A stretch of DNA of 10,344 nucleotides. Source: DASVEE01 sp036399695. Its GTDB lineage: Bacteria; Acidobacteriota; Thermoanaerobaculia; Gp7-AA8. Positions 1-8,215 of this stretch are shown piece after piece. The number at the start of each line of letters is the position of its first letter. Position 1 is the first letter of the stretch. The notes beneath the pieces are model-generated. The model had not been told where the DNA came from, ran no database searches, and saw only the letters and a program-made list of their open reading frames with translations. Position numbers and translations under genes: made by a program. The DNA is taken from positions 1 to 10,344 of the forward strand of contig DASWMP010000071.1 in assembly GCA_036399695.1 (NCBI GenBank). Direction: 5' to 3'.

Positions 1-274
1 ATTTGAGGGGTCAGACCTTCAATTTGAGGGGTCAGACCTTCAATTTGAGGGGTCAGACCTTCAATTTGAGGGGTCAGGCCTTCAACTCGAGGGGTCAGAC
101 CTTCGAATTCGAGGCGCGAAACTTCAAGAACGAAGGTCTGACCCTCCAATTTGAGGGTCTGACCCTTCAATTTGATGGGGCAGGGCTTCAATTTGAGGGG
201 CAGGCCTTCGAATTCGAGGCGGGGGCCTTCGTTGACCGGGGTCAGACCTTCGTTGATCCGGGTCAGACCTTCGT
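1..274. repeat. 21-bp tandem repeat array, at least 13 units, open at left edge
   Basis: The first three 21-bp units are identical, the fourth and fifth nearly so, and later ones are degenerate. The core is GGTCAGACC, a near-palindrome (GGTC-A-GACC), usually flanked by TTTGAGG and TTC. Cores start at 9, 30, 51, 72 (GGTCAGGCC), 93, 135 and 156 (centre base flipped, GGTCTGACC), 240 and 261. All of these fall exactly on a 21-bp grid. The units at about 106-126 and 169-232 have lost most of the core but keep the spacing. Because 21 is a multiple of three and the units lack stop codons, long open frames run through it (a repeated RGQTFNL-like heptapeptide), but nothing else supports coding. No spacer/repeat pattern of CRISPR type is present. 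The array probably continues left of the window. Confidence 0.93.
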
Positions 275-277
275 TTG

Positions 278-295
278 GAGGGTTCTTCAACCCTC
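278..295 (-). terminator. Possible hairpin terminator at the end of the sigma-kinase operon
   Basis: A perfect 7-bp stem, GAGGGTT (278-284) and AACCCTC (289-295), has a 4-base loop. It lies across the stop codon of the minus-strand membrane-protein gene (287-289). Read on the minus strand it is followed by CAAACG rather than a run of T, so it is not a canonical intrinsic terminator. It could be a transcript-end stabiliser or a by-product of the neighbouring repeat. Confidence 0.3.
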
Positions 296-801
296 GCGGT
301 GGCGGGCGCGCAGGTCGTCAAATGTCTGACCGGGAAGGAGATGGCCGTCGACGGGGATGTCGTCGGTTTCGGCGAAGCGGCGGCCAGACTCGGGCTCGAT
401 GAGATCGCCGTTGCACTCGACGTCGATGACGTAGCCTTCGATGGGGTGGCGCTGGACGGTGAGCTCGCGGCAGGGAAACGCCTGTGCTTCCTGGAGATAC
501 GGGCCCCCGAGGTACAGGACCGAGCCGTCGGCCAGCTCCAGGAAGTAATCGTCCGAGCCGGTCAGGCGCATGGCCCGGCGGATCTCGTACCGCGTCCGTT
601 TCGGCTCGCCGAGCTTCTTCGGCCCGGAAAAGGGGGCGAAGATCCGCACCGCCAGGTAGACCAGCGCGGCGAACGTCAGCATCAGCACAATCGACAACTG
701 CGGGATCGGCCGGAAGACCGGGCTGAAGAGATAGTTGGCGACCTGCAGGCCGCCGAACACGAAGACGATCGCCGCCAGGAGGCGCAGCCAGAGCACGGCC
801 C

Positions 802-805
<4 letters not shown>
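287..805 (-). CDS. Small membrane protein of unknown function, third gene of the sigma-kinase operon
   Basis: A 172-aa protein that I do not recognise. Two hydrophobic helices are visible at residues about 5-27 and 35-58, separated by a short Pro-rich loop. A basic stretch follows (PKRTRYEIRR, about 68-77), then a soluble beta-rich-looking domain of about 95 residues (DYFLELADGSVLYLGG at 86-101, then GYVIDVECNGDLIEPES). The fold cannot be named from this. The chosen start is TTG at 805-803, which overlaps the TGA stop of the upstream kinase gene (804-802) by two bases. This suggests coupled translation. GTG at 796-794 is the alternative start, and no in-frame ATG occurs before the second helix. 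The C-terminal tail contains GQTFDDL (159-165), whose DNA resembles the core of the nearby 21-bp repeat, and the stop lies at the array edge. Its position suggests an accessory role beside the kinase (inference). Confidence 0.75.
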
Positions 806-3155
<2,350 letters not shown>

Positions 3156-3159
<4 letters not shown>

Positions 3160-3710
3160 GCCTGCGACATGGCCCGGCGGAGCCAGGCGCGCGCCATCGT
3201 CCATTCGCGGCTCACCGTGGCCGCGGAGATCCCGAGCGTGGCGGCTGTCTCGTCGAGCGTCAGCCCGCCGTAGAAGCGCAGCTCGACGACCTTGGCCTGC
3301 TGGGGAAAGATGGCGGCCAGTTTTTCGATGGCCTCGTCGAGGACGATGACGTCGACGTTCTCGGCCGCGCAGACGTCGAGGGCGTCACTGATGGTGACGG
3401 GGATGAGCGCACCGCCACGGCGTTCGGCCTTTCGGCGGCGGGCGTAGTCGACGAGGATCCGCCGCATGACCTGCGCCGAGACGGCGAAAAAGTGGGCCCG
3501 GTCGTTCCAGCTCACGCGCCGCTGCTCGACGAGCCGGAGATAGAGCTCGTGCACGAGAGCCGTCGGCTGGAGGGTGTGGCCGTCCCGCTCCCGGTGGAGA
3601 TGCCGCTCGGCAATCTCCCGCAGGGGGCGGTAGACCAGATTCAGCAACTCGTCCCGCGCCTCGACGTTTCCCTGACTCCAGTCGTGCAGCAGTTGCGTGA
3701 CTTCGGACAT
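3156..3710 (-). CDS. ECF-type RNA polymerase sigma factor, kinase-associated (Sigma70_ECF type)
   Basis: A 184-aa sigma factor. Region 2 lies at about 18-95 (NVEARDELLNLVYRPLREIA, ...NDRAHFFAVSAQVMRRILVDYARRR). Region 4 lies at about 122-180, with the helix-turn-helix LTLDETAATLGISAATVSREW (from 150) and a closing basic helix. The pattern HTLQPTALVHELYLRL and RAHFFAVSAQVMRRILVDYAR is characteristic of the Sigma70_ECF/TIGR02999-like group common in Acidobacteriota and Planctomycetota. No anti-sigma gene is nearby. In related groups a co-encoded Ser/Thr kinase replaces it, and here the next gene is such a kinase with an ATGA overlap. The start is ATG at 3710-3708. The upstream in-frame extension to 3884 only translates intergenic heptamer repeat (NNRQPTT-like) and is rejected. 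Twelve bases upstream a TACAAT-like -10 element (minus strand, 3728-3723) may drive a near-leaderless transcript; no good -35 is seen. Confidence 0.95.
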
Positions 3711-3796
3711 TGGATTCAGTGAATTGTACGCCGCCAAGGCAGCAGATAAGTGTGACGCGGCTGTGATTTCGGCGCGTGTGCGAAAAGCACGTGGGC

Positions 3797-3901
3797 TGGT
3801 TGTTGGTTGTCGGTTGTTGGTTGTTGGTGCTCCGCCTTGCGAGGGCATTCGTGTAGCGGAGCACCAAAAACCAAAAACCAACAACCAACAACCGAAAAAC
3901 C
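3797..3901. repeat. Heptamer inverted repeat, copy A
   Basis: The left arm is G/T only apart from one C, with GG doublets at 3798, 3805, 3812, 3819 and 3826, an exact 7-base period (GGTTGTT-type units). The right arm is A/C rich, with CC doublets at 3864, 3871, 3878, 3885 and 3892. There is a perfect 17-bp inverted match between 3811-3827 and 3878-3894. A perfect 11-bp inner stem pairs TGGTGCTCCGC (3825-3835) with its complement at 3856-3866 around a 20-base unique loop. It lies between divergent genes. Confidence 0.93.
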
Positions 3902-4040
3902 GACTCCCCGCCCGAGCAATCTCTCCCGTGAGGGACTTCCCTCCCCTTTTGCGCGATCACTGTCGAGAGATGTCTGCGCTTCGGCCGGGGCGTCCCTCGT
4001 GGAGCACAACACCTCCTCTTTACCGATCCGGGGCCGGTAC

Positions 4041-4078
4041 TCGAAGTGCGGTGGTGCGGCGGCGCCGCCGCACTTCGA
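4041..4078. promoter_or_regulatory. Nested GC-rich palindromes just upstream of tolQ
   Basis: TCGAAGTGCGG (4041-4051) pairs with its exact complement at 4068-4078. A second, overlapping palindrome, GTGCGGCGGCGCCGCCGCAC (4054-4073), is perfectly self-complementary over 20 bp. The two structures compete for the bases 4068-4073. The element ends 33 bp before the tolQ ATG. It could be an operator, a bidirectional terminator lacking a T-run, or a dispersed repeat. A related AGTGCGGTGG sequence occurs alone at 10051-10060. Confidence 0.6.
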
Positions 4079-4111
4079 GATCGTGATAACTTACGCTCCG
4101 TGCAGCTTTGG

Positions 4112-4759
4112 ATGGCGTTCTGGAACTCGGGGGTGGTGGGCAAGGCTGTCCTGGCCATCCTTCTTCTCTTCTCTGTGATCTCGTGGGCGGTGATGATCGT
4201 GGTCTGGCAGCGGTTCCGCCGCTCGGACGCGGCGTCGAAGCGCTTCATGGGGATCTTCCGCAAGGCAAAACGCCTCGTCGACGTGCAGTCGGCCCTCGGG
4301 CCGCTCGCCCACGCGGCCATCGTCGGGCTCTTCCGTGCCGGCTACGCCGAGATCGAGGCGCAGATCGCGCACGCCGAAGGGGGCAAGCAGGTGGTGAAAT
4401 CGCTCGACAGCGTCGAGCGGTCGCTGCTGCGGGCCACCCGCATCGAGGCGGCCCGCCTGGGCAAATTCGTCTCGTTTCTGGCCACCACCGCGGCCGCCAC
4501 GCCCTTCATCGGTCTCTTCGGAACGGTGTGGGGCATCATGGGTGCATTCCAGACCATCGGCGCGACCGGCTCGACCTCGATTACCGCGGTCGCTCCAGGC
4601 ATCAGTGAAGCGTTGATCAATACGGCGGCCGGCCTCTTTGCGGCCATCCCGGCACTGCTCGCATACAACCACTTCGTCGCACGCATGCGAGCCGCGCGGG
4701 GCGAGATGGAAGACTTCTCACTGGAGTTCCTGAACCTGACGGAACGGAACTTTAGATGA
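4112..4759 (+). CDS. tolQ: TolQ, proton-channel subunit of the Tol-Pal motor
   Basis: A 215-aa inner-membrane protein of the MotA/TolQ/ExbB family. With TolR it forms the proton-driven motor that energises TolA for outer-membrane constriction and lipid homeostasis. Three membrane helices are visible at about 9-32, 120-148 and 163-189. The second and third hold the signature sequences PFIGLFGTVWGIMGAF (131-146) and ISEALINTAAGLFAAIPAL (164-182). Thr138 and Thr171 are 33 residues apart, as are Thr145 and Thr178 of E. coli TolQ, which line the ion path. The ATG at 4112 is preferred. GTG at 4100 would add four residues and cannot be excluded, since neither has a clear Shine-Dalgarno site. It is slightly shorter than the E. 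coli protein (230 aa) at the N-terminus. No ybgC thioesterase gene precedes it, unlike the proteobacterial cluster. Confidence 0.96.
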   Translation: MAFWNSGVVGKAVLAILLLFSVISWAVMIVVWQRFRRSDAASKRFMGIFRKAKRLVDVQSALGPLAHAAIVGLFRAGYAEIEAQIAHAEGGKQVVKSLDSVERSLLRATRIEAARLGKFVSFLATTAAATPFIGLFGTVWGIMGAFQTIGATGSTSITAVAPGISEALINTAAGLFAAIPALLAYNHFVARMRAARGEMEDFSLEFLNLTERNFR

Positions 4760-4763
4760 GACG

Positions 4764-4845
4764 AGTTGGCGGTTGGCAGTGGGCGGTTGGCAGTGGATAA
4801 CCCCCCGGGTTCGGTTTTCTACCGCCAACTGCCAACCGCCAACTG
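4764..4845. repeat. Heptamer inverted repeat, copy B, inside the tolQ-tolR gap
   Basis: Left-arm heptamers TTGGCGG, TTGGCAG, TGGGCGG, TTGGCAG run from 4766 to 4793 without a gap. The right arm repeats the complement (CCGCCAA, CTGCCAA, CCGCCAA) from 4822 to 4842. The match 4764-4780 to 4828-4844 is a perfect 17-bp inverted repeat. The spacer (about 4797-4820) contains CCCCCCGGGTTCGG. It starts only five bases after the tolQ stop and ends 39 bases before the tolR start, so any tolQ-tolR transcript carries a strong hairpin. Confidence 0.93.
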
Positions 4846-4883
4846 TTACCTTCGCAGCATCACGCGCGTCTAAACAACAACGA

Positions 4884-5336
4884 ATGGCATTTCGAATCGG
4901 CGACAGTCACGACGACTTGGGCGACATGGCGGAGATCAACGTCACGCCGCTGGTCGACGTCATGCTCGTGCTGCTCATCATCTTCATGGTGACGGCCCCG
5001 ATGCTGACGCAGGGGCTGGACGTCGAGTTGCCGCAGGCAGAGGGACGGAGCTTCGAGCTGGCCTCGAGCCAGCCGGCGAAGATCTCGGTGCTCTCGACCG
5101 GTGGCGTCTACGTCGACGGGACGGCCGTCGGGGCCGGCAATCTGGAGCAGACGCTCGGGCCGATGCTGCGCGCGAAGAAGGTGAAGCGCGCGCTGCTGGA
5201 GGCCGATGCGGGCGTGCCGTACGGGCGGGTCGTGGCGGTGCTGGATGTGATGAATCGGGCGGGTGTGGAGCAGCTCGGCATGATGACGCAACCGAACCAG
5301 AAGCGCAGCGAGGGAAATGCAAGACCGCGTCGCTGA
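4884..5336 (+). CDS. tolR: TolR, ExbD-family subunit of the Tol-Pal motor
   Basis: A 150-aa ExbD/TolR protein. It has a short cytoplasmic N-terminus, one membrane helix at about 20-42 (INVTPLVDVMLVLLIIFMV) and a periplasmic domain. Asp25 in the helix is the proton-carrying residue equivalent to E. coli TolR Asp23. The MAEINVTPLVDVMLVLLIIFMVTAP block is diagnostic of the family, and the periplasmic part ends with the usual YGRVVAVLDVMNRAGVEQLGMMT. ATG at 4884 is chosen because the open frame further upstream (from 4773) translates heptamer repeat. No strong Shine-Dalgarno site precedes it. The 124-base gap from tolQ is unusually long for this pair and is filled mainly by repeat copy B. The 3' end overlaps the next gene by 20 bases, so translation of TolR and TolA is likely coupled. 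Confidence 0.96.
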   Translation: MAFRIGDSHDDLGDMAEINVTPLVDVMLVLLIIFMVTAPMLTQGLDVELPQAEGRSFELASSQPAKISVLSTGGVYVDGTAVGAGNLEQTLGPMLRAKKVKRALLEADAGVPYGRVVAVLDVMNRAGVEQLGMMTQPNQKRSEGNARPRR

Positions 5337-6096
5337 GGTCCTGGCCCGGCGCGCGGCGCTGGACTCGGGCCCCGGTCCGGCGATCCTCGCCTCGATCCTC
5401 CTCCATGGCGGCCTGGCCGCCGCGGCGGTGTGGGCCGTGCTGCATGCGCCCGCGCCCGAGGCGGTGACGATGGTCAACATTCAGTTCGCGCCGATGCAGC
5501 AGTCGCCCGCGATCCCGGCGATGACGCAGACACCGCGGGCGAAACCGGCACCGCCGAAACCCGCCGAGCCGCCGAAGCCGAAGCCCGAGACGCCGACGAT
5601 CAGTGAGCCGAAGCCGGAGCCGGTGCAGCCGGTCACGACGACCGCTCCGCTGCAGAAGAACACGGTTCCGCTCTCCAACTTCGGACGCTCGACGAAGAAG
5701 GGCTCGGATAATCCCGTCACGCCCGCTGCTCCCCCGCAGCCGGCCACGCCGCCATCCACGTCGACCGGCGGCGTGCCGTCCGACATCCCCATCGGCGGCT
5801 CCGGCGTGGCCGGCTTCGAAGGGGGCGACTTTCCGTACACCATCTACGTCGAGGCGATGCACCGGAAGATCGGCGCCAGTTGGTACCGGCCGCAGGTGCA
5901 GCCCGGCAAGGTCGTCATCATCTACTTCCGCATTCAGCGCAACGGCACGATCACCGACGCGAAAATCGAGACGCCGAGCGGCAGCGGCACGTTCGACCGC
6001 GCCGCGCTCAGCGCCGTCATCAGCGCCTCCCCTCTCAACTCGCTCCCGCCCGGCTACATCGGGCCCTATCTTGGAGTCCATCTGGCTTTCCGATGA
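5317..6096 (+). CDS. TolA-position energy transducer, TonB-like protein
   Basis: A 259-aa protein in the TolA slot of the cluster. A short cytoplasmic segment leads into a membrane helix at about 21-43 (PAILASILLHGGLAAAAVWAVL). This contains Ser26-x-x-x-His30, the SxxxH pattern that couples TonB and TolA to their proton motors. Residues about 62-160 are a Pro/Lys/Thr-rich periplasmic linker (PPKPAEPPKPKPETP). Residues about 171-259 form a TonB C-terminal-type domain (YVEAMHRKIGASWYRP, then IIYFRIQRNGTITDAKIETPSG). It lacks the long helical domain II of E. coli TolA, so by sequence it is closer to TonB; the context makes it the functional TolA (inference). The ATG at 5317 has a close AGGG (5311-5314) and overlaps tolR by 20 bases. 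The stop shares a 4-base ATGA with tolB. Confidence 0.9.
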   Translation: MQDRVAEVLARRAALDSGPGPAILASILLHGGLAAAAVWAVLHAPAPEAVTMVNIQFAPMQQSPAIPAMTQTPRAKPAPPKPAEPPKPKPETPTISEPKPEPVQPVTTTAPLQKNTVPLSNFGRSTKKGSDNPVTPAAPPQPATPPSTSTGGVPSDIPIGGSGVAGFEGGDFPYTIYVEAMHRKIGASWYRPQVQPGKVVIIYFRIQRNGTITDAKIETPSGSGTFDRAALSAVISASPLNSLPPGYIGPYLGVHLAFR

Positions 6097-7376
6097 ACAG
6101 ACTACTGACAGCAGTCCTCGCATTACTCGCCGCGCTGCCGCTCGTTGCGCAGACGGACATCACGTCGTCGATGGATCCGACGCGCGCCGTGCAGGCGGTC
6201 GGCATCGCCGTCCCCTTCCCGACGCTCGCGCCGCCGAACGCCGCGCCGCCGGTGGCGATCACGGCCCAGGAGATCCGGGAGCCGTTCTTCTCGCCGCTGA
6301 CGCGCGACATCGCCTACTCCGGCATCTTCACGATCGCGGCGCTGCCGCCGGGCGTGCCGGTCACGCCGGACCTGATGAAGCGCATCAACGCGCAGCTCTA
6401 CCTGAAGCTCAACGTCTGGCGCGAGGGTGAGGACTACATCATCGAAGCGCGCGTGCTCGATCAGGCGAACGCCGAGCAGCTCGGCAAACGCTATCGCGCG
6501 CAGACGTCGGCGCTGACGCGTACGGCCCACACGCTCGCCAACGAGCTGGTGAAGCTGTTGAACGGACGGCCGAGCGTCTTCATGTCGCAGATCGCCTTCG
6601 CCTCGAACCGCACCGGCAACTGGGAGATCTGGCTGATGGACTGGGACGGCGCGCAGCAGCGCCAGATCACCCAGCACAAGGCGCTGTCGATCCTTCCGAG
6701 CTGGGCGCCGGACAACGAGCGCATGGTCTACACGTCGTTCTATCGCGGCACGAGCGACATGTACGTGATCAGCCGTCGCGGCGGGGCTCGCACGCGCGTG
6801 CACACAGGGCTCGGCCTGAACACCTCGGCGACGTTCTCGCCCGTGTCGAACGACATCGCCTTCGTCGGCTCGACGAACGGGAATCCGGACATCTACCTGG
6901 TCAAGGACGACGGCTCGAACCTGCGGCGGCTGACGTCGACCGGCTCGATCGAATCGACGCCGGAGTGGAACCCGAATGGCCGGCAGATCGCCTTCACGTC
7001 CGGCCGCGGCGGCACGCCGCAGATCTACGTGATGGATGCCGAGGGGACGAACGTGCGGCGCATTTCCTTCGAGGGCGAGTGGAACGACGATGCCGTCTTT
7101 TCGCCGGATGGCGAGCGCATTGCGTATACGTCGCGCGTCGGCCGCAGCTTTCAGATCCGCATCGCCAGCCTGGTGACGGGCGAGAGCCGCATCGTCGCCG
7201 GCGAAGGCTCGAACGAACAGCCGACGTGGTCGCCCGACGGGCAGTGGATCGCCTTTCAATCGAACCGCAGCGGCAAGTGGCAGGTGTACCGGATGCGCGT
7301 CGACGGCAGCGACCTGCTGCAGTTGACGTTCAACGGCGAGAACAAGGGACCGGATTGGTCGAAGAAACCCGAGTAG
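6093..7376 (+). CDS. tolB: TolB, periplasmic beta-propeller of the Tol-Pal system
   Basis: A 427-aa protein, close to the usual length of about 430. The Sec signal peptide is MNRLLTAVLALLAALPLVAQ, with probable cleavage after residue 20 or close to it. The N-terminal mixed domain (about 25-160) corresponds to the region that contacts TolA. It is followed by a propeller of PD40 repeats, each with an (SPDG)xxIAFxSNR-type strand: about 166-172, 203-216, 248-260, 291-303, 336-347 and 379-391. The LTFNGENKGPDWSK tail is typical. TolB binds Pal and exchanges between Pal and TolA. ATG at 6093 is chosen because it starts the signal peptide and forms an ATGA overlap with the preceding stop. It ends in tandem TAG codons directly abutting repeat copy C. 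Confidence 0.96.
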   Translation: MNRLLTAVLALLAALPLVAQTDITSSMDPTRAVQAVGIAVPFPTLAPPNAAPPVAITAQEIREPFFSPLTRDIAYSGIFTIAALPPGVPVTPDLMKRINAQLYLKLNVWREGEDYIIEARVLDQANAEQLGKRYRAQTSALTRTAHTLANELVKLLNGRPSVFMSQIAFASNRTGNWEIWLMDWDGAQQRQITQHKALSILPSWAPDNERMVYTSFYRGTSDMYVISRRGGARTRVHTGLGLNTSATFSPVSNDIAFVGSTNGNPDIYLVKDDGSNLRRLTSTGSIESTPEWNPNGRQIAFTSGRGGTPQIYVMDAEGTNVRRISFEGEWNDDAVFSPDGERIAYTSRVGRSFQIRIASLVTGESRIVAGEGSNEQPTWSPDGQWIAFQSNRSGKWQVYRMRVDGSDLLQLTFNGENKGPDWSKKPE

Positions 7377-7377
7377 T

Positions 7378-7563
7378 AGTTGGCGGTTAGCAGTTGGCGG
7401 TTGGCGGTTGGCGGTTGACCGGGTTTTGGTTTTCGGTTGTTGGTTGTTGGTAGGAGCGAGGAACGAAAGCTGAGAACCAACAACCGAAAACCGAAAACCA
7501 AAAACCAGCAACCAGGCGCTTCGCGTTTCACCATTGCCAACCGCCAACTGCTGACTGCCAACT
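7378..7563. repeat. Nested double heptamer inverted repeat, copy C
   Basis: Two inverted repeats lie one inside the other. The outer arms, 7378-7405 and 7536-7563, match at 26 of 28 positions and use TTGGCGG/TTAGCAG heptamers. The inner arms use GGTTTTC/GGTTGTT heptamers. GGTTTTCGGTTGTTGG (7428-7443) pairs exactly with 7477-7492. CC doublets in the inner right arm fall at 7477, 7484, 7491, 7498, 7505 and 7512, an exact 7-base period. The central unique spacer is about 7452-7475. The element fills almost the whole tolB-pal gap and begins within the second TAG stop. Confidence 0.93.
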
Positions 7564-7588
7564 GAATTGAATCAGCTATCATCCGAAC

Positions 7589-7593
7589 AGGAG
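7589..7593 (+). promoter_or_regulatory. Ribosome binding site of pal
   Basis: AGGAG sits ten bases before the pal ATG at 7604. It is one of only two strong Shine-Dalgarno sites in the window, the other being that of rpsT. Strong independent initiation fits the high demand for Pal and the 227-base gap after tolB. A TATCAT hexamer (7577-7582) is close to a -10 consensus, but transcription from it would start at the binding site itself, so it is not called as a promoter. Confidence 0.7.
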
Positions 7594-7603
7594 TCCGAAC
7601 AGC

Positions 7604-8209
7604 ATGAAGAAGATGTGGAAAGCGTTTTTCACGAGCCTGTTGATTGTCGCCGTCGTGATCGTGCCGGCGTGCCGGACGAAGAAGAAGAACGTCACGCCGC
7701 AGGTGACGCCGCAGACGGAGACGGGATCGACCGTGCCGGACGTCGGACTGCCGCCCGTGAGCGATACGGCCACGCGCGTCGACACACAGCCGCCGGACTT
7801 CGTCGCCGATACCCCGACGGAAGAAGTGCTGCCGCGTGACGCCGAAGAGCTGAACCGCGTGGCGCAGGCCAAGGGCTACATCCGCGACGCCTTCTTCAAC
7901 TACGACGAGTTCACGCTCGACGCCGACGCGCAGGCAGCGCTGACGGCATCGGCGACCTGGCTGCGCAGCCATCCGGAGTACACGCTGCTCGTCGAGGGAC
8001 ATTGCGACGAGCGCGGCACCGAGCAGTACAACCTCGCGCTCGGCGACCGCCGCGCGAACATCGTCCGCGAGTTCCTGATGACGCTCGGCGTCGATGCGTC
8101 ACGGCTCCGCACCGTGAGCTACGGCGAAGAGCGCCCGTTCGAGGAAGGTCATGACGAGTCGTCGTGGGCGCAGAACCGCCGCGGCCACCTCGTGCTCGTC
8201 GGAAGGTAA
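7604..8209 (+). CDS. pal: Pal, peptidoglycan-associated outer-membrane lipoprotein
   Basis: A 201-aa lipoprotein. A basic N-terminus and hydrophobic stretch lead to the lipobox VPAC with Cys23 as the lipidation site; Pro at the second position before Cys is unusual. A Thr/Pro-rich linker of about 70 residues, much longer than in E. coli Pal, precedes the OmpA-like peptidoglycan-binding domain (about 92-198). Its hallmark EGHCDERGTEQYNLALGDRR (131-150) contains the conserved Asp and Arg that hold diaminopimelate, here GDRR instead of the more common GERR. SYGEERPFEEGHDESSWAQN (172-191) closes the family pattern. It anchors the outer membrane to the cell wall and binds TolB. It starts after a good AGGAG, and the next gene follows after six bases. 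Confidence 0.97.
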   Translation: MKKMWKAFFTSLLIVAVVIVPACRTKKKNVTPQVTPQTETGSTVPDVGLPPVSDTATRVDTQPPDFVADTPTEEVLPRDAEELNRVAQAKGYIRDAFFNYDEFTLDADAQAALTASATWLRSHPEYTLLVEGHCDERGTEQYNLALGDRRANIVREFLMTLGVDASRLRTVSYGEERPFEEGHDESSWAQNRRGHLVLVGR

Positions 8210-8215
8210 GCCCCT

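Larger units (their letters stand above)
3711..4111. other. Divergent intergenic region between sigma-factor and tolQ genes
   Basis: This 401-bp stretch has no convincing gene. It must hold promoters for both the minus-strand operon and the tol cluster, but none matches consensus well. A TACAAT hexamer on the minus strand (3728-3723) is the best candidate for the sigma gene. It contains the heptamer inverted repeat at 3797-3901 and the GC-rich palindrome at 4041-4078. Between these, a short palindrome GAGGGA-CT-TCCCTC (3930-3943) is followed by CCCTTTT. A 7-base part of it (GAGGGAC) recurs inverted at 3998-3992. Either could be an operator half-site, but this is weak. Confidence 0.6.

Noticed and set aside
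1..274. CRISPR array
   Set aside because: Units are directly adjacent without unique spacers, the repeat is only 21 bp, and no cas gene is present.
3..329. Open frame through the 21-bp array encoding RGQTFNL-like heptapeptides
   Set aside because: The frame exists because 21 is a multiple of three and the unit lacks stops. Other frames stay open too, there is no ribosome binding site, and the frame runs on into the antisense of a real gene.
3711..3884. N-terminal extension of the sigma factor
   Set aside because: The extra residues translate heptamer repeat (TTNNRQPTT) and a leader. Family members start at the MSEVTQLLHDW-type residue.
4108..4608. Alternative frame overlapping tolQ
   Set aside because: Its translation is His/Arg/Gly-rich noise, while the tolQ frame matches the family over its full length.
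6123..7547. Long minus-strand frame opposite tolB
   Set aside because: It is a composition shadow; tolB on the plus strand has a signal peptide, propeller repeats and operon overlap.
7554..7582. Sigma-70-type promoter for pal using TATCAT
   Set aside because: No -35 lies at 16-18 bases, and transcription would begin at the ribosome binding site, leaving no leader for it.
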